64,000 nucleotides of DNA from assembly GCF_022538055.1 (NCBI RefSeq), contig NZ_JAKZAM010000002.1, positions 1 through 64,000 on the forward strand. Direction: 5' to 3'. Under the pieces are notes generated by a model, which saw only the letters and a program-made list of their open reading frames with translations, did no database searches and had not been told where the DNA came from. Position numbers and translations under genes: made by a program. This DNA is from Cognataquiflexum nitidum (GTDB taxonomy: Bacteria > Bacteroidota > Bacteroidia > Cytophagales > Cyclobacteriaceae). How positions within the stretch are numbered: position 1 is the first letter of the stretch; each line of letters starts with the position of its first letter. Positions 45,597 to 55,072 of this stretch are shown piece after piece.

Positions 45597-47213
45597 ATGA
45601 AAATCACTAAAATCATCTCCAACCTGATCCTCCTCACCATTTTTGGATTGGGAATCATCTCTTGTGCAGACAAAGTCACTCCGCTGAGTGAAAACAATAT
45701 TATCCCAAAACCCCTTTCAGTAACTGAAGCAGGAGGTTCATTTACATTGACAAATGAAACCAAATTGGTTGCCTTAGGAAATGCTTCAGAAATCAATCCT
45801 GTCATTGAAATATTCCAAAGTCTGATCAAGCCTTCTACAGGATTTGATTTACAAAAAGCCGAATCAGGAGAGTCTAACGTGATTGTTTTTGAAATTGAAT
45901 CAGCTTCCCAAAAATCACCCGGAGAATATGCCATCTCTATCGATCAAAATAGTATCAAAATCGCTGCTTCAAATGGAGAAGGGCTTTTCAACGGCCTTCA
46001 GACCCTGAGACAGCTCATGCCTGCATCTTTGGAGGGAAAAGATTTGACTACAGAAAAAATCAAAATCGGAGCCGGACAAATCCAGGATAAACCCGAATAT
46101 GCCTACAGAGGATTTATGCTTGATGTGGCAAGACATTTCTTTTCTGTGGAAGATGTCAAGCATGTGATTGACCTGGTTTCCAAATACAAAATCAATTTTC
46201 TCCATTTGCACCTTTCGGACGATCAAGGTTGGAGAATCGAAATCAAATCCTGGCCATTGCTGACCGAGATCGGCGGCAAAACCGAAGTAGGCGGGGGAGA
46301 AGGAGGTTTTTACACTCAGGAGCAATACAAAGACATCGTCGCTTATGCCCAATCAAAATTCATTACCATAGTGCCTGAAATAGACATGCCAGGCCATACC
46401 AATTCAGCTTTGGCTGCTTATGGACAATTGAACCCGGGAATTACAGTACCTGAAAAAGGAGCGGTTCCTTTTGACCGTACAGCCTTGGGAGTGGATGGAA
46501 TGGCTACACCGCTTTATACCGGAATTGAAGTTGGCTTCAGTACTTTGGACACAGACAAAGAGATCACATATCAATTTGTGGACGATGTCATCCGTGAATT
46601 GGTTGAAATGACGCCGGGCCCATATATTCATATCGGCGGAGATGAATCCCTCGTAACTGAACTGGAGGATTATATTCCTTTTATGGAAAAAGCCCAGGCC
46701 ATCGTAACCAAATACGGCAAAAAATCTATAGGATGGGATGAAATAGCACATGCGAAACTTGAACCCGGAGCTGTGGCACAATATTGGGCAAAAGCTGAAA
46801 ATGCTGTTTTGGCCATCAACCAAGGAAATCAGGTCTTGATTTCTCCTGCCACCAAGACTTACCTCGACATGCAGTATGATTCCACAACTCAGCTTGGATT
46901 GCATTGGGCTGCATATATCGAATTGGACGATGCCTACAATTGGGATCCGACAGAATTGGATGAAGCTATAAAAAGAGAAAACATTCTCGGAGTGGAATCT
47001 CCACTTTGGTCAGAAACCATTACTAATAGGGAAGAGATTGAATTTATGATGTTTCCGAGATTGGCCGCAATCGCTGAAGTGGCTTGGACCAAAAAAGACT
47101 TGAGAAATTGGGACTCATTTTCGGAAAGATTGAAAAAACATACAGCCCGTTGGGATGCGATGGGATTGAATTATTACAAATCCCCCAAGTTGGTTTGGGA
47201 GGAGAAAAAGTGA
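45597..47213 (+). CDS. GH20 beta-N-acetylhexosaminidase lipoprotein
   Basis: This 538-residue exported glycosidase removes terminal beta-N-acetylglucosamine or -galactosamine from glycans. The lipoprotein signal is ILLTIFGLGIISCADK (Cys near residue 22). A GH20b-type N-terminal domain (residues about 35-160) precedes the barrel. Catalytic and substrate features are visible: HLHLSDDQGWRIEIKSWP, the glycosidase signature HIGGDESL (Asp-Glu pair; the Glu is the acid, the Asp orients the N-acetyl group), and GWDEIAHA. All conserved residues are intact. A Gfo/Idh gene is divergent upstream. The next 380 bp contain a terminator and an antitoxin remnant. Confidence 0.95.
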   Translation: MKITKIISNLILLTIFGLGIISCADKVTPLSENNIIPKPLSVTEAGGSFTLTNETKLVALGNASEINPVIEIFQSLIKPSTGFDLQKAESGESNVIVFEIESASQKSPGEYAISIDQNSIKIAASNGEGLFNGLQTLRQLMPASLEGKDLTTEKIKIGAGQIQDKPEYAYRGFMLDVARHFFSVEDVKHVIDLVSKYKINFLHLHLSDDQGWRIEIKSWPLLTEIGGKTEVGGGEGGFYTQEQYKDIVAYAQSKFITIVPEIDMPGHTNSALAAYGQLNPGITVPEKGAVPFDRTALGVDGMATPLYTGIEVGFSTLDTDKEITYQFVDDVIRELVEMTPGPYIHIGGDESLVTELEDYIPFMEKAQAIVTKYGKKSIGWDEIAHAKLEPGAVAQYWAKAENAVLAINQGNQVLISPATKTYLDMQYDSTTQLGLHWAAYIELDDAYNWDPTELDEAIKRENILGVESPLWSETITNREEIEFMMFPRLAAIAEVAWTKKDLRNWDSFSERLKKHTARWDAMGLNYYKSPKLVWEEKK

Positions 47214-47341
47214 TCGGTCCACAGACCACAGTCCATACCTGTCCGCCGTGGCGGAGTTGCGGCTATTGAACCTCACTCCGAGTTATATTTGGTTAGCAGC
47301 AAGAAAGCTTACATATCCAAAAAGTAAAATATTGAAATCAT

Positions 47342-47380
47342 AAAATCCGGGAATCATTCAATGGTTTCCGGATTTTTTTT
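47342..47380 (+). terminator. Rho-independent terminator after the hexosaminidase gene
   Basis: AAAATCCGG (47342-47350) pairs with CCGGATTTT (47368-47376), followed by more T. It also lies next to the antitoxin remnant stop on the other strand. Confidence 0.85.
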
Positions 47381-47385
47381 GCCTT

Positions 47386-47535
47386 TTACTGATCCTGCCT
47401 CAAGCTATCCAAATTTCCTTCCCATTTCAATTTGCCTTTGAGCATCTTGATTTTTTCTTGCTTTTTAAGGGATATCATGAGTTTCAACTCAGCTTCGACT
47501 GTTGCTTTTTTGGTTTTTTGGTCTCTTGCTTTCAT
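47386..47535 (-). pseudogene. Truncated VapB-type antitoxin remnant without a toxin
   Basis: A 49-codon frame ends at TAA (47386-47388). It contains KTKKATVEAELKLM, KKQEKIKMLKGKLKWEGN and LDSLRQDQ, which is the typical C-terminal part of VapB-type antitoxins that wraps its PIN toxin. The N-terminal strand of a normal antitoxin (about 20-25 residues) is missing. Upstream in-frame sequence has a stop (near 47560), so the start has decayed. No PIN toxin gene follows. This is a leftover of a lost toxin-antitoxin module. It does not match the antitoxin at 17888. Confidence 0.75.
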
Positions 47536-47591
47536 CTTCTTTTTAATCCGATATTGTAAACATTATCTATTTATGTTCATTTTTTTATTCT

Positions 47592-48521
47592 TCACTTCAA
47601 ACAGACTTTCAATCCTTCCTCAAAATCTATCGCCTTCAACCCATAAGCCTTTTCAATTTTGGAAGAATCGAAGCAATAATCCTGATCCAATTGATACCTC
47701 AGCTCCTTGACTTCTTTCAAAACCGGGATGAAAAGAGATACCAGATTGAGCATAAAGGGACCAAGAATCTGAAGTTTGGGTTGTATACCCAGATGCTTGG
47801 CTAGGATGTCAACCGTTTCTTGTCCGGTAGGATAAACTTTTGAAGTCGGTAAATGCCAGACCTGATTCCATGCATTTTCCTGTTGGGCTAAAAATGCTGT
47901 TGCATAAGCCGCATCAGGGATATAGGTAAATGAATGTTTCTTGTCGCCTGCATAAAGCCACTGTGCGGTTTTTCCTGACTTCATCCGATCGATGACCGAT
48001 TCATTAAGAAAACTCAATTTCGCTCCCGGTCCATAAAAGTCTGCTGCACGGACAATCATTGCTGCGAGTTTACCACTCTTGATTTCATCCAAAACCATCT
48101 GTGCGATTTTGGCACGGACTTTCCCTTTTTGACTTTGGGGATTGACCGGACTGTTTTCGGTAAGATTTCCGACATGATTGGGATCGTAGCAATACATGTT
48201 GTCAAAGAAAACCAGCTTGGCTCCATGTTTTTTGCAAGCCTGAATGGTATTCTTCATGATAACCGGCCACTGTTCCTGCCAAAGTTTTGTTTTGTAAGCG
48301 ATACCTGCTACCAAATAGACGGTATCAGATCCGGCTACTGCAGCATCGACTTCCTCAGAACTCAAAAGATCAGCTTTCATCAATAGGTCTTTGGGATTGA
48401 TTTTAGAAGGATTACGGCTGACAAGGCGGATATTGTCAGTGTAGCGAATTAGGTCTTTGGCAAGTGCGGTTCCGATATTTCCGGTGGACCCGAGGATAGT
48501 GTGGAGTGGAGAGGTTGGCAT
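47592..48521 (-). CDS. NAD(P)-binding epimerase/dehydratase-like protein
   Basis: This 309-residue extended SDR/NmrA-like protein starts with the cofactor motif ILGSTGNIGTALAKDL (residues about 7-22). DTVYLVAGIAYK follows in the Rossmann core, and IVRAADFYGPGAKL near residue 158 is typical for extended SDRs of sugar-nucleotide or dTDP-sugar type. The family Tyr-x3-Lys pair is not clearly present, so it may be an atypical reductase or a sensor. It is monocistronic; the antitoxin remnant lies just downstream. The substrate is unknown. Confidence 0.85.
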   Translation of the reverse strand: MPTSPLHTILGSTGNIGTALAKDLIRYTDNIRLVSRNPSKINPKDLLMKADLLSSEEVDAAVAGSDTVYLVAGIAYKTKLWQEQWPVIMKNTIQACKKHGAKLVFFDNMYCYDPNHVGNLTENSPVNPQSQKGKVRAKIAQMVLDEIKSGKLAAMIVRAADFYGPGAKLSFLNESVIDRMKSGKTAQWLYAGDKKHSFTYIPDAAYATAFLAQQENAWNQVWHLPTSKVYPTGQETVDILAKHLGIQPKLQILGPFMLNLVSLFIPVLKEVKELRYQLDQDYCFDSSKIEKAYGLKAIDFEEGLKVCLK

Positions 48522-48773
48522 AGAATTTTTTCTTTGAATTTAACCCAAAATCGATTAGGGTAAAAATGGAATAGAGTTAAGAAATTGCCAATTTTTGGAA
48601 AAGATGATTCGTTTGAGAGTTTTGGGAGATGAATTTTTCCCTAAAATATTTTAAAAACTAAAAAATAGTGAAATTAAACGAAAACAAGTTCTTTGTTTAT
48701 TTGGATTCCTACTTATTGCCATACGTCAAAAATTTAAAACAAAAAATCATTAATTTTGGGAGAAGCAAATTCT

Positions 48774-48992
48774 ATGGCAAAGTTGACATTAGAAATCGAA
48801 GACAAAAAGCTTAAGTTCTTCAAGGATTTGATCAAACACCTTTCGTTCGTCAAAATCACAACCTCGGAACTAGATGAGGATACTGATGAGCAAGTTCGCG
48901 AAAACATCCGGACAAGTGTAAAGGAATTGAAGGAGGTTTTGGAGGGGAAAACGAAAAGCCGACCTGCCAAAGAATTCCTTAAGGAATTATGA
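48774..48992 (+). CDS. Antitoxin of a RelE/ParE-type pair (toxin broken)
   Basis: This 72-residue protein starts MAKLTLEIEDKKLKFFKD and ends TKSRPAKEFLKEL, an acidic helical antitoxin like those found before RelE-type toxins in Bacteroidota. The stop overlaps the next ATG (ATGA). ATG 48774 is chosen over an upstream in-frame start at 48756. The frame is intact, but the downstream toxin carries frameshifts, so the antitoxin has no active partner here. Confidence 0.78.
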   Translation: MAKLTLEIEDKKLKFFKDLIKHLSFVKITTSELDEDTDEQVRENIRTSVKELKEVLEGKTKSRPAKEFLKEL

Positions 48993-49310
48993 AATACAAG
49001 GTTGATACCATCAAAAACTTTGAGCGGGAAGCTCATCGATTAAAGAAAAATTCCCTTCACTCAAAATTGAAATTGGCCAATTAATTGAAAATTTGGAATC
49101 CAATCCTTTTCAAGGTACACCTTTAGGCAAAGGATTTTTTAAAATAAGACTCGGAATTAAATCCAAAGGAAAAGGAAAAAGTGGTGGTAAGGGTCATCAC
49201 TTTTGTAAAAATTGTCAAAGAAACCGTCTATCTAGCATCTATTTATGATTAATCCGAAAAGTCGGATATAAGTGTTGAAGAATTGAATTCTCTTTTTGGA
49301 GAAATTGAAG
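48989..49310 (+). pseudogene. RelE/ParE-like toxin gene with two frameshifts and a nonsense codon
   Basis: The normal toxin reading can be followed across three frames: MKYKVDTIKNFEREAHRLKK, then FPSLKIEIGQLIENLESNPF and GTPLGKGFFKIRLGIKSKG, then RVITFVKIVKETVYLASIYD. A one-base loss near 49049 and a two-base loss near 49187 shift the frame, and TAA at 49250-49252 replaces a sense codon. Residual coding sequence (SVEELNSLFGEIEE) continues after it. The first frame stops at 49082-49084. The toxin is therefore inactivated. Confidence 0.85.
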
Positions 49311-49427
49311 AAAGATTTTTTTGTATAGGTAAACCGAAATTTTATAAAAGACTCCAGATTTCCATTTATCCATTAGCTCTCCTAATCAATTTTTGGTATC
49401 ACAAATAAATATGGATAGGTTCAAAAA

Positions 49428-49458
49428 AACCTTCGAGGTCCAAAAGACCTCAAAGGTT
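49428..49458 (-). terminator. Terminator after the ABC-permease/M1 peptidase gene
   Basis: AACCTTCGAGGTC (49428-49440) pairs with GACCTCAAAGGTT (49446-49458) with one mismatch and a 5 nt loop. On the minus strand a run of seven T follows (49423-49429). Confidence 0.85.
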
Positions 49459-49522
49459 CCCATTCATTCAAAATTCATCATTTTTCAATCTTGTCACGTC
49501 CTTCTTCCTTCCTCCCTTTACA

Positions 49523-52500
49523 TTACTTCTCCGTCACCTTCTTCACATTATCCTCAGGCATCCTGTCTACAAGGTAGTTGTAAGGGTCTATGCCGGCATT
49601 CTGCGGCTTTTCTTTGACTTTGAAGGTGAAGGTGTTTTCAGGTTTGGTGATTTTGAGTCTTTTATACACCAATGGTTTGCCAAAGGTTTGTTTTGACTCA
49701 GTCTCCCCAAAAATCCCGATATCAATAAAGTCCACCAAAGGCACAGCCGTCTGCTTGCCGAGTGAATCTGCCCTGAATTTCTCCGAGAAAGTCGTCAAGG
49801 TGACTTCATATTCCTCTCCGGATTTGACATAATTGACATCCGTGACCCTGTTGGAAAATACAGTGATATTCTCAAACAAATCGTCTATCAGGTACTGCAA
49901 TGAGTCAGGTGTGACCTCTCGGAATGCATTCACAGCAGAAATCGAAGTAGGGTAGGGAGGTTCCTGATAGCCATGGTCGGTAATCAGCTTTTGAAGCGCA
50001 TGGTTTACTTTGTCTTCACCTATCATTTCTTTCAGGTAATACATGACCACGGAGCCTTTGTTGTAATGGATATATCCCTGATTTTCTGTTTGCATTATCG
50101 GTCTTTCTGCTTCAAATTCGCCACTTCTTCCACGCAGATAGCTGTTCATTTCATACTTCAGAAACTTATTCATTTTGTCCCGGCCATATTCTTTTTCCAT
50201 CACCATCAAGGCAGCATATTGGGAAAAGCTCTCACTCATCATCTCTGTGCCACGCATATTGGCGCCGATCAGTTGGTGTGCCCAATATTGGTGTGCCATT
50301 TCATGTGCGACTACATAATAGACCAAATCAATGTCATCTTCAGTCACATTTCTCAGGTCAGCAATAAATCCGATCCCCTCACTGTAAGGCATCGTGCCGG
50401 GAAATGCCTGTGCAAACGAACTGTACCTTGGAAATTCTATGATCCTACACTGCTTGTGGAAATAAGGGCCAAAGTTTGCGGTATAATAGTCGAGGGATTT
50501 TTCCAGACTTTGGAGCATGTTGGGCACATTGTATTCATGGCCCTTGATGTAATAAACTTCCAGGTCCACACCTTTCCATTCCTTTCTTGCGACTTCATAT
50601 TTTGCAGAAATGAAAGAATAGAAGTTCAGAGATTTGTGATCCAATTGATATTCATAATATTTCCTTCCGTTCTCTTCCCATTCGTTGATGAGACTTCCCG
50701 GTGCGACGGCAATCTGATCTGGGGCCGTACTGATCACAGTGTGCATATTGACCCAATCGGCATCCTGGTTGATGTAGGAATTCTCCCTTGCTTTCAGATC
50801 AGACTCATCCAAGGCAGGCATCCTTTTCCTTACAGGAAGTTCAAGTTTTACCCGCTTGTTTTTATCAGCAATCTCAAACCTGTTGGTATAACCGATGATT
50901 GGAAGGACATCAAAATTGTTGAAGAAGGTACCATTTTGAGTCAATTCGGTAAAGCTGACTTCATTCTCAAATCCTTTGGTAACTTTGGAAACCACCAATT
51001 TGATGGGCAAAGTATCCCCGGGCTGCATAGGTTGAGCAAGGCTGTATATTCTGTAATTGAGTCTTTTGTCATCTACCTTAATACTTGCACCCGGGATGCT
51101 GATGTCCAAGGTATCAGGCATAGTCGGGATACTGAAATGGATTTCGGGAATGCTTTCATCAGATTTATTCATCAACAAAGCCTCCACGGTCACAAAAAGA
51201 TCCCTCTCATAAGGATGAATGTCAATCTTGTAATTTAAATCTATCCACCTTGGCTGCGCGATTCCTTCAAATTTTTTATAAGTCAGTTCGTATTCTTTTT
51301 GTCTCGTTTCCTGCTCTTTGGGATTGAGGTAGGTATTCAGGATTTCTGTATTGTAAAATACAAAAGCTCCGCAAACCAAAAACGCTATCCCAAAAATGGC
51401 CAGGAATCCTGATTTGGATTTTAACCGCTGTAGGGCATATTTCCTTCTGATAGAGAAATCACTTTCTTTTCCCCTCACATAGAAGGAATAAATAACAACA
51501 CATAAAATCAGACAGAACAAAGTCCAATACATATTGAACCAAACCAATCCAGGGATAAAAGGACCAAATCCATTCATGTCAGAGTAGGTGACACTAGGTG
51601 TGGCAGAGAAGCTCAGCATGTTGGAGTTGAGCTCGAGAACCGACCAAATGAACTCATTCAAGATAATAAATGCCACAAAAGCAAAGTAGGCGATGTACCG
51701 GTTGTTGATCAGGTAATGGAATAGCAAGGCAATGACGACCAAGTAGCCAAACTGAAACATATCCAAGATTAAAAGAGATTGGGCATAAACGCCGAGCTCG
51801 TATCTCGTGTAGCCAAAGGCCGTCTGAGCGATGACACCGACCAAAATGGTGCTACATAGCACAATAAAGATGCTGATCATCATGGCGATCAATTTGGACG
51901 AAAAGAGCATTCCGGTTCGGACAGGGGTTGCGTCTTCGATTTCAGAGATTTTGGCATCCCTTTCCTTCCACACCAATACCCCTGAATAGAATGTGATGAT
52001 ACCGATTAGAAAGAGATAAAAAGCCCCTCTGATCGTATCAATAACGTCATAGGTGACAGGATAACGGTCTGTCCCATATCCTCCGGTAAAGCTTGTCAGG
52101 CTCGCGATCAGATTGATCAAGCCGATAATGACAATGATTATAAAAGTCTGGTTTTTGGTGATGGCTTTCGTTTCAAACACGATCATATGCCAAAAAGCCT
52201 GCCATGAAAATCCTTTGTTTTGGGGAATGCCAAAGGTTTTGATTTGGGAAAGATCAAAGAGGGTAGGTTCTTCTTCTATTTTGGCTTTGGATTTTTTGAC
52301 CTTTTCTTTTTTGGTATTGAAAGAAAACTTGGAATACATAAACATCAGGAGAACCAGACTCAATCCGATCCAAATTATCCTGTTAACCAAAAACTGACCT
52401 TCCAATGGGGTAGGAAAGAGGTTCTTTTCCTCAATGGTTTTGTATTTGGAAAGGGTGCTCAAGGGCTGAAATCCGAATGGATCGAGGATATTGGCCAACC

Positions 52501-53104
52501 ATTCTTTTTCAAGATCTGCTGTAAATCCCTGCGACACCACATAAAAAACCAAGATCAACATGGCACCGACAAATGATACAATATTGTTTCTGAATACCAC
52601 CGCAAGGCTATACAGAAGTGCGCCTGCAATGATGGTATTTGGGATGGCAAAAGCCAAAATGCCCTGAATATGACCGCTCCATATAATCGGTCCATAGCGC
52701 TCGGGCTGTGCCCAAGGCATCAGTGGGCCAACCAAAGCCCCGATAGAAACACCCAAAAGTGGGATGATGGAGATCAGCAAAGCCCCGATAAACTTTCCGA
52801 AGAAATAGTCGCTTTTTCGGATTGGAGAACTAAAAACAAACTGGTACATGCCTGTACTGAAGTCCCGGTTGGCTGAGGCGTTCATAAATGCTGTAGTCAT
52901 CAGCAGACAGATCAGCGACATCACTCCATAATATGTTTGGATGACGGAAGGCGCATTTTTATAGACACTTCCTACTCCTCCTCCGATTTGAATCTGATCC
53001 GAGGACACTGCGCCGAATACCATCAAAGACACAATAAATAAGAAAATCCAAAGCATCGGTGACCTAAACCAATACTGCCATTCATGTTTGATAAATTTCC
53101 ACAT
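49523..53104 (-). CDS. ABC-2 type permease fused to an M1-family aminopeptidase
   Basis: This is a 1193-residue fusion. The N-terminal part (about residues 1-580) has two blocks of six membrane helices typical of ABC-2 permeases. The C-terminal part (about 620-1180) is an M1 peptidase with the zinc motif HEMAHQYW (His934, His938) and the third ligand in MMSESFSQY. The usual GAMEN motif is replaced by GTMPYSEGIGF. The peptidase should face the periplasm. It follows the ABC ATPase gene on the same strand (18 nt gap), so the two form one transporter. The same fusion is annotated in other Bacteroidota, but its role is unknown to me. Confidence 0.92.
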   Translation of the reverse strand: MWKFIKHEWQYWFRSPMLWIFLFIVSLMVFGAVSSDQIQIGGGVGSVYKNAPSVIQTYYGVMSLICLLMTTAFMNASANRDFSTGMYQFVFSSPIRKSDYFFGKFIGALLISIIPLLGVSIGALVGPLMPWAQPERYGPIIWSGHIQGILAFAIPNTIIAGALLYSLAVVFRNNIVSFVGAMLILVFYVVSQGFTADLEKEWLANILDPFGFQPLSTLSKYKTIEEKNLFPTPLEGQFLVNRIIWIGLSLVLLMFMYSKFSFNTKKEKVKKSKAKIEEEPTLFDLSQIKTFGIPQNKGFSWQAFWHMIVFETKAITKNQTFIIIVIIGLINLIASLTSFTGGYGTDRYPVTYDVIDTIRGAFYLFLIGIITFYSGVLVWKERDAKISEIEDATPVRTGMLFSSKLIAMMISIFIVLCSTILVGVIAQTAFGYTRYELGVYAQSLLILDMFQFGYLVVIALLFHYLINNRYIAYFAFVAFIILNEFIWSVLELNSNMLSFSATPSVTYSDMNGFGPFIPGLVWFNMYWTLFCLILCVVIYSFYVRGKESDFSIRRKYALQRLKSKSGFLAIFGIAFLVCGAFVFYNTEILNTYLNPKEQETRQKEYELTYKKFEGIAQPRWIDLNYKIDIHPYERDLFVTVEALLMNKSDESIPEIHFSIPTMPDTLDISIPGASIKVDDKRLNYRIYSLAQPMQPGDTLPIKLVVSKVTKGFENEVSFTELTQNGTFFNNFDVLPIIGYTNRFEIADKNKRVKLELPVRKRMPALDESDLKARENSYINQDADWVNMHTVISTAPDQIAVAPGSLINEWEENGRKYYEYQLDHKSLNFYSFISAKYEVARKEWKGVDLEVYYIKGHEYNVPNMLQSLEKSLDYYTANFGPYFHKQCRIIEFPRYSSFAQAFPGTMPYSEGIGFIADLRNVTEDDIDLVYYVVAHEMAHQYWAHQLIGANMRGTEMMSESFSQYAALMVMEKEYGRDKMNKFLKYEMNSYLRGRSGEFEAERPIMQTENQGYIHYNKGSVVMYYLKEMIGEDKVNHALQKLITDHGYQEPPYPTSISAVNAFREVTPDSLQYLIDDLFENITVFSNRVTDVNYVKSGEEYEVTLTTFSEKFRADSLGKQTAVPLVDFIDIGIFGETESKQTFGKPLVYKRLKITKPENTFTFKVKEKPQNAGIDPYNYLVDRMPEDNVKKVTEK

Positions 53105-53122
53105 AATGAGGTTGATTTAGGT

Positions 53123-53995
53123 TTAGATCAAAGAATTCAGTTTGGCAAAAAAGACATCTTCCAAGGTTTCTTCTGCCTTTTCAAAACCGGAATTCAGGGC
53201 TGTTTCAGAGAAGACATGGATTTGGGGTTTTCCACCGACGAGCTTGTTGCTGATGATTTTGTAGGTATTCTGATACTCCTGAAGTTCGGCCTTATCTACC
53301 CTTTTTTCATAGACTTTATCCTTTATCTGGGCGAGGGCATCGTCTGTGGTGCCACTGTAAAGCAGCATGCCTTTGTCCATGATCGCCATATTGGTACAGA
53401 GTTCGCGGACATCCTGCACGATGTGCGTAGATAGTATGACAATGGTCTGCTCACCGATTTCACTCAGGATATTATAGAATCTGTTCCTTTCTCCCGGATC
53501 CAAACCGGCTGTCGGTTCATCGACGATTACCAGTTTTGGACTGCCGATCAGACATTGGGCGATGCCAAACCGCTGACGCATCCCACCTGAGTAGCTGCTG
53601 ACGGCTTTTTTGCGGTGTTCAAACAGATTGACTTTTTGGAGGAGATAGTCCACCATTTCGGTTCTTTCTTTTTTATTGTCAAAACCCTTCAAAATCGCAA
53701 GGTGGTGCAATAAGTCCGTGGCAGAAGTCCTTGGGTAAACTCCGAATTCCTGTGGCAGGTAACCAAGCACTTTGCGTACTTTGTCTTTTTCTGCCAACAC
53801 ATCGATGTCACCCAAAGTAACTGAACCGCTGTCGGCTTCCTGCAGGGTAGCGAGTGTTCTCATCAGAGATGATTTGCCGGCGCCATTCGGACCAAGAAGA
53901 CCGAACATGCCTCTTTCGATAGAAAAACTGACATCCTTCAGCGCATGCACACCGTTGGCGTATTGCTTGTTGAGGTTGGTAATGGTGAGTATCAT
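53123..53995 (-). CDS. ABC transporter ATP-binding protein for the permease-peptidase fusion
   Basis: This is a 290-residue ATPase with all motifs intact: Walker A GLLGPNGAGKSS (near residue 38), Q-loop YLPQEFGVY, signature SSYSGGMRQRFGIAQ, Walker B LVIVDEPTAGLDPGER and H-loop STHIVQDV. ATG 53995 (MILTITNLNKQY) is preferred to an in-frame start at 54034 that reads through a G-poor leader tract. It is first in an operon with the permease-M1 fusion. Such ATPases power ABC-2 exporters of lipids, drugs or polysaccharides; here the substrate is unknown. Confidence 0.95.
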   Translation of the reverse strand: MILTITNLNKQYANGVHALKDVSFSIERGMFGLLGPNGAGKSSLMRTLATLQEADSGSVTLGDIDVLAEKDKVRKVLGYLPQEFGVYPRTSATDLLHHLAILKGFDNKKERTEMVDYLLQKVNLFEHRKKAVSSYSGGMRQRFGIAQCLIGSPKLVIVDEPTAGLDPGERNRFYNILSEIGEQTIVILSTHIVQDVRELCTNMAIMDKGMLLYSGTTDDALAQIKDKVYEKRVDKAELQEYQNTYKIISNKLVGGKPQIHVFSETALNSGFEKAEETLEDVFFAKLNSLI

Positions 53996-54156
53996 AAGAA
54001 AGATTTTAGAAACTAGATTTGAGATTTGAGACAAAGGGGCAAAATGGAAGACTCAATATTTACTGGAAAGTGAATGGTATTCCATGTTGCTTCCGAGAAT
54101 AATGCCAAAAGGGAAAATATTTGATTTTAGAATTCTGAAGAGGTTTTTTAAAAACC

Positions 54157-54193
54157 AAATGTCCGATTCTGATCAGGAATCGGACATTTTATT
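54157..54193. terminator. Terminator after the TraB/GumN gene
   Basis: AAATGTCCGATTC (54157-54169) and GAATCGGACATTT (54177-54189) form a perfect 13 bp stem with a 7 nt loop. A-runs on the left give T-runs for the minus strand. Confidence 0.9.
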
Positions 54194-54199
54194 GTATCG

Positions 54200-55072
54200 T
54201 TATTTGACGGCTTCAACAGTATATCCGGCTTTCCTGAGGAGCGCAATGACTCCGGTCTCCGATCCAAGGTGACCCGAACCGACCGCGATAAAAGTTGCTT
54301 GTTCTTTTGCCAATTCTTCGATTTTTGGAATCCAGTTTTTGTTCCTGTCTTCTAAAAGCAAGTTTCCATATTCCCGAAACATATCATTTTCAGTGATAAG
54401 GTCATAAAGCATGTCAAGGTCCTGATCGAGGTAAGCCCCGACAAGTTTGTCGAATTCATCCATTCCTTCCGGATTCGTCACCATTTTGCCAAGTTCATCA
54501 ATCTGGAGTTTTTGAGGAATCTGGTCAAAAACCCCCATCTGAAAAGCTACCGATTCCAAGCCTTTTACTGCTTTGGCTTGCTCTTTGGCTTTTTCGGTAA
54601 GGAAAATTTCATAGCTGCTTTGCTCAGCACAGGGGAGCATTTTGATAAGAACCATGGAGGAAAGTACAAAAGGCTTCAAAATACCCAATTGATCAAGTCC
54701 TGCACCATAAGATGTTGTCAAAAATTTGTCCAATGCGCTTGCCTGCTCGGCAGAAAACTCTCCTTTGATATTTGCAAAACCCGGATTGACGGAGAGCTGC
54801 TGCATTTCGGCCATCAGGTTTGGGTCGGCCATATTCAGTTCCATCGCTAGTACTTTTGATGAAGCTAGTGCGTTTTCGATGCTTTCGTCCATATAGAATT
54901 GATCCTTGCAGATCATGTGGATGGTACCAAAGAGGTAGGAACTTTCTTTCAGTCCATTTCCGCTGATTTTCCATAGAAGGGATTTTTCTTCTTTTTCACT
55001 CGCGAAGGCCTGAAACACCAACATGAATAGCATCAGGGTGGCAAAAACATTTTTGAGGCTTAACTTTTTCAT
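54200..55072 (-). CDS. TraB/GumN-family protein, secreted
   Basis: This 290-residue protein has a signal peptide (LMLFMLVFQAFASEKEEK) and the TraB/GumN domain. The first conserved block is LLWKISGNGLKESSYLFGTI, followed by HMICKDQF and VLAMELNMADP. The last is FIAVGSGHLGSETGVIALLR with a conserved Gly-x-Gly-His, then a C-terminal GYTVEAVK. The fold relates to EreA/ChaN-like hydrolases, and the histidines and acidic residues suggest a metal-dependent peptidase; no substrate is proven for most members. It has its own terminator and is probably monocistronic. Confidence 0.88.
   Translation of the reverse strand: MKKLSLKNVFATLMLFMLVFQAFASEKEEKSLLWKISGNGLKESSYLFGTIHMICKDQFYMDESIENALASSKVLAMELNMADPNLMAEMQQLSVNPGFANIKGEFSAEQASALDKFLTTSYGAGLDQLGILKPFVLSSMVLIKMLPCAEQSSYEIFLTEKAKEQAKAVKGLESVAFQMGVFDQIPQKLQIDELGKMVTNPEGMDEFDKLVGAYLDQDLDMLYDLITENDMFREYGNLLLEDRNKNWIPKIEELAKEQATFIAVGSGHLGSETGVIALLRKAGYTVEAVK

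Noticed and set aside
47432..47710. Plus-strand frame of 92 codons
   Set aside because: It lies opposite the epimerase-like gene end and the VapB remnant, and its Phe/Leu-rich translation has no family look.
49973..51238. Long plus-strand frame of 421 codons
   Set aside because: It is the antisense of the strongly conserved M1 peptidase domain; its translation is Phe/His/Ile-rich with no recognisable domain.
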